In this document: positions 62,919 through 64,000 of the stretch, in pieces
Layout of the letters: each line of letters starts with the position of its first letter
How positions within the stretch are numbered: position 1 is the first letter of the stretch
Translations under genes and position numbers: made by a program
The notes under the pieces: generated by a model
What the model was told of the DNA's origin: nothing
The model's input: the letters and a program-made list of their open reading frames with translations, nothing else
Databases searched by the model: none
NCBI GenBank assembly: GCA_963995525.1
Contig: OZ023205.1
Span: 61,173,404 to 61,237,403 of the forward strand
Origin: Escarpia spicata
Lineage: Eukaryota; Annelida; Polychaeta; Sabellida; Siboglinidae
Length of the DNA stretch: 64,000 nucleotides
Direction: 5' to 3'

Positions 62919-64000
62919 CTACAGGTCAAGGTCACATATCAAGGTCATTGGAATCTAGTTAATTAAAATATCTTGGTATTTTGCAGTTATGTTAATAATA
63001 ACTTAATTTATACACTAAAATCCAAGTACAACTTCTACTGTAGTGTTTAAAATAAATTAAAGTGGTAAACTACTAACAATAATAAACCACACATATGATG
63101 TATTAAATATAAAGTACCATTCTTTGGAAACATTGGAAACGGTAATGTTGTTGGCACTGAATGTTGACTTAGTTGACATTTTTACCAACCTGTCTAGAGG
63201 TATTTACTTGGTGCAAAAAGCAGATCTGGACACGAAGCAGTGTTGACAGTTTATTGATCCACTGATAAAATAGTTTACAATCGTGACAGTAGAAATATAT
63301 TAACAAAGTGGTGGAACTGTGTATTTACTTCCCTAACAAGAAAGTCACTGCTGTTTGGGAATCTTCTGGCAATAACTATAGAAAAAACATCTTTTGTTAT
63401 TATACAATACTAACTCAGCTGTTGGTGACATTTAGGAGAATGTCTATAATACAGATTGTGTGTGGCTAAATAATAACACAAATTACTAATATTAGTTTTT
63501 TCTATAGCACTGCAGACATTTATTGATATTGCAGTTTATTAATATTATTATACTCAGGCTGTGAAATGAGGGCGTCCGATCGTCCCAGACGAGTAGTTTT
63601 AGTGATCAGACTAGTCCAAGTTTACAAGAGCAGTTCATTCAGACTAGTTGTGATTATGTGAATTAATTTACGCTAGTTGAGGGTTGTGATGGAATAAAAC
63701 AACAAGAGACAATGTGATAGCATGTTATCACAATGTGATAGCACATGCAACTAAATATTCTTATTGAACGCGGAGCATGTAAATGGCGGCTGTTTACATC
63801 TGGTAGAGGCGCCTAGTGACCATTACTGATGAGTGACAAAACCAAAATACATGCGTGTGTTACAGTATTGTCACGTGCTATCCCACCGCAGTTGCATTAT
63901 CCCGTATCGGTGGTTATGTTAGCATGTTGCCAAATGCCATCAATGTTACTGGTTGCTCAGTCGTTTTCTAAAAAATAAATGCTAATGAAAAGTCCATCAT
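62919..64000 (-). other. Intron upstream of dynein exon 1
   Basis: About 1.1 kb of AT-rich sequence. No acceptable dynein exon for the rest of stalk arm 1 is visible, so the next exon lies past the window edge. Confidence 0.55.

Overview
The window is nuclear DNA of an animal, most likely a marine invertebrate. It shows spliced genes with GT-AG introns, AT-rich non-coding DNA, many minisatellites, tRNA-headed SINEs, several LINE remnants, Ty3/gypsy DNA and short inverted-repeat elements. I cannot name the phylum from the sequence.

Two host genes are supported, arranged tail to tail. On the + strand, 1762-8638 holds the last five exons of a gene whose product resembles the C-terminal half of Boule (BOLL), a DAZ-family RNA-binding protein of germ cells. 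The RRM exons must lie before the window. On the - strand, from 62918 down to the stop codon at 13492, lie 23 exons of a large, divergent dynein heavy chain. They run from the end of the stalk's first coiled-coil arm through the second arm, AAA5, AAA6 and the C-terminal domain. Splice phases agree at all 22 junctions and give about 1,633 residues, so the gene looks intact. It departs strongly from axonemal and cytoplasmic dyneins and is best called DNHD1-like. The N-terminal half would lie beyond 64000.

About 90 percent of the dynein span is intron, packed with insertions. A nearly intact Ty3/gypsy element (27837-32206) has 149-bp LTRs differing at one base and a 5-bp target duplication; two frame breaks interrupt its coding region. 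A decayed second gypsy copy lies at 21180-22575. LINE pieces lie near 20.2-20.7, 24.98-25.5 and 42.6-43.75 kb. A hAT-type element (57196-58910) carries a 163-aa ORF, and a decayed BED/hAT-like copy is at 38740-39618. Three TTAA-flanked inverted-repeat elements are present, one of them nested inside a SINE.

Tandem repeats are unusually dense: a 37-bp array of about 83 copies (44.3-47.4 kb), a 48-bp array of about 59 copies (49.7-52.5 kb), and arrays of 14, 22, 25, 28, 29, 37 and 40 bp, plus a degenerate array of about 193 bp. Long apparent ORFs in the 37-, 40- and 48-bp arrays come from repeat units that lack stop codons and are not genes. No CRISPR array, rRNA gene or convincing functional tRNA gene was found.
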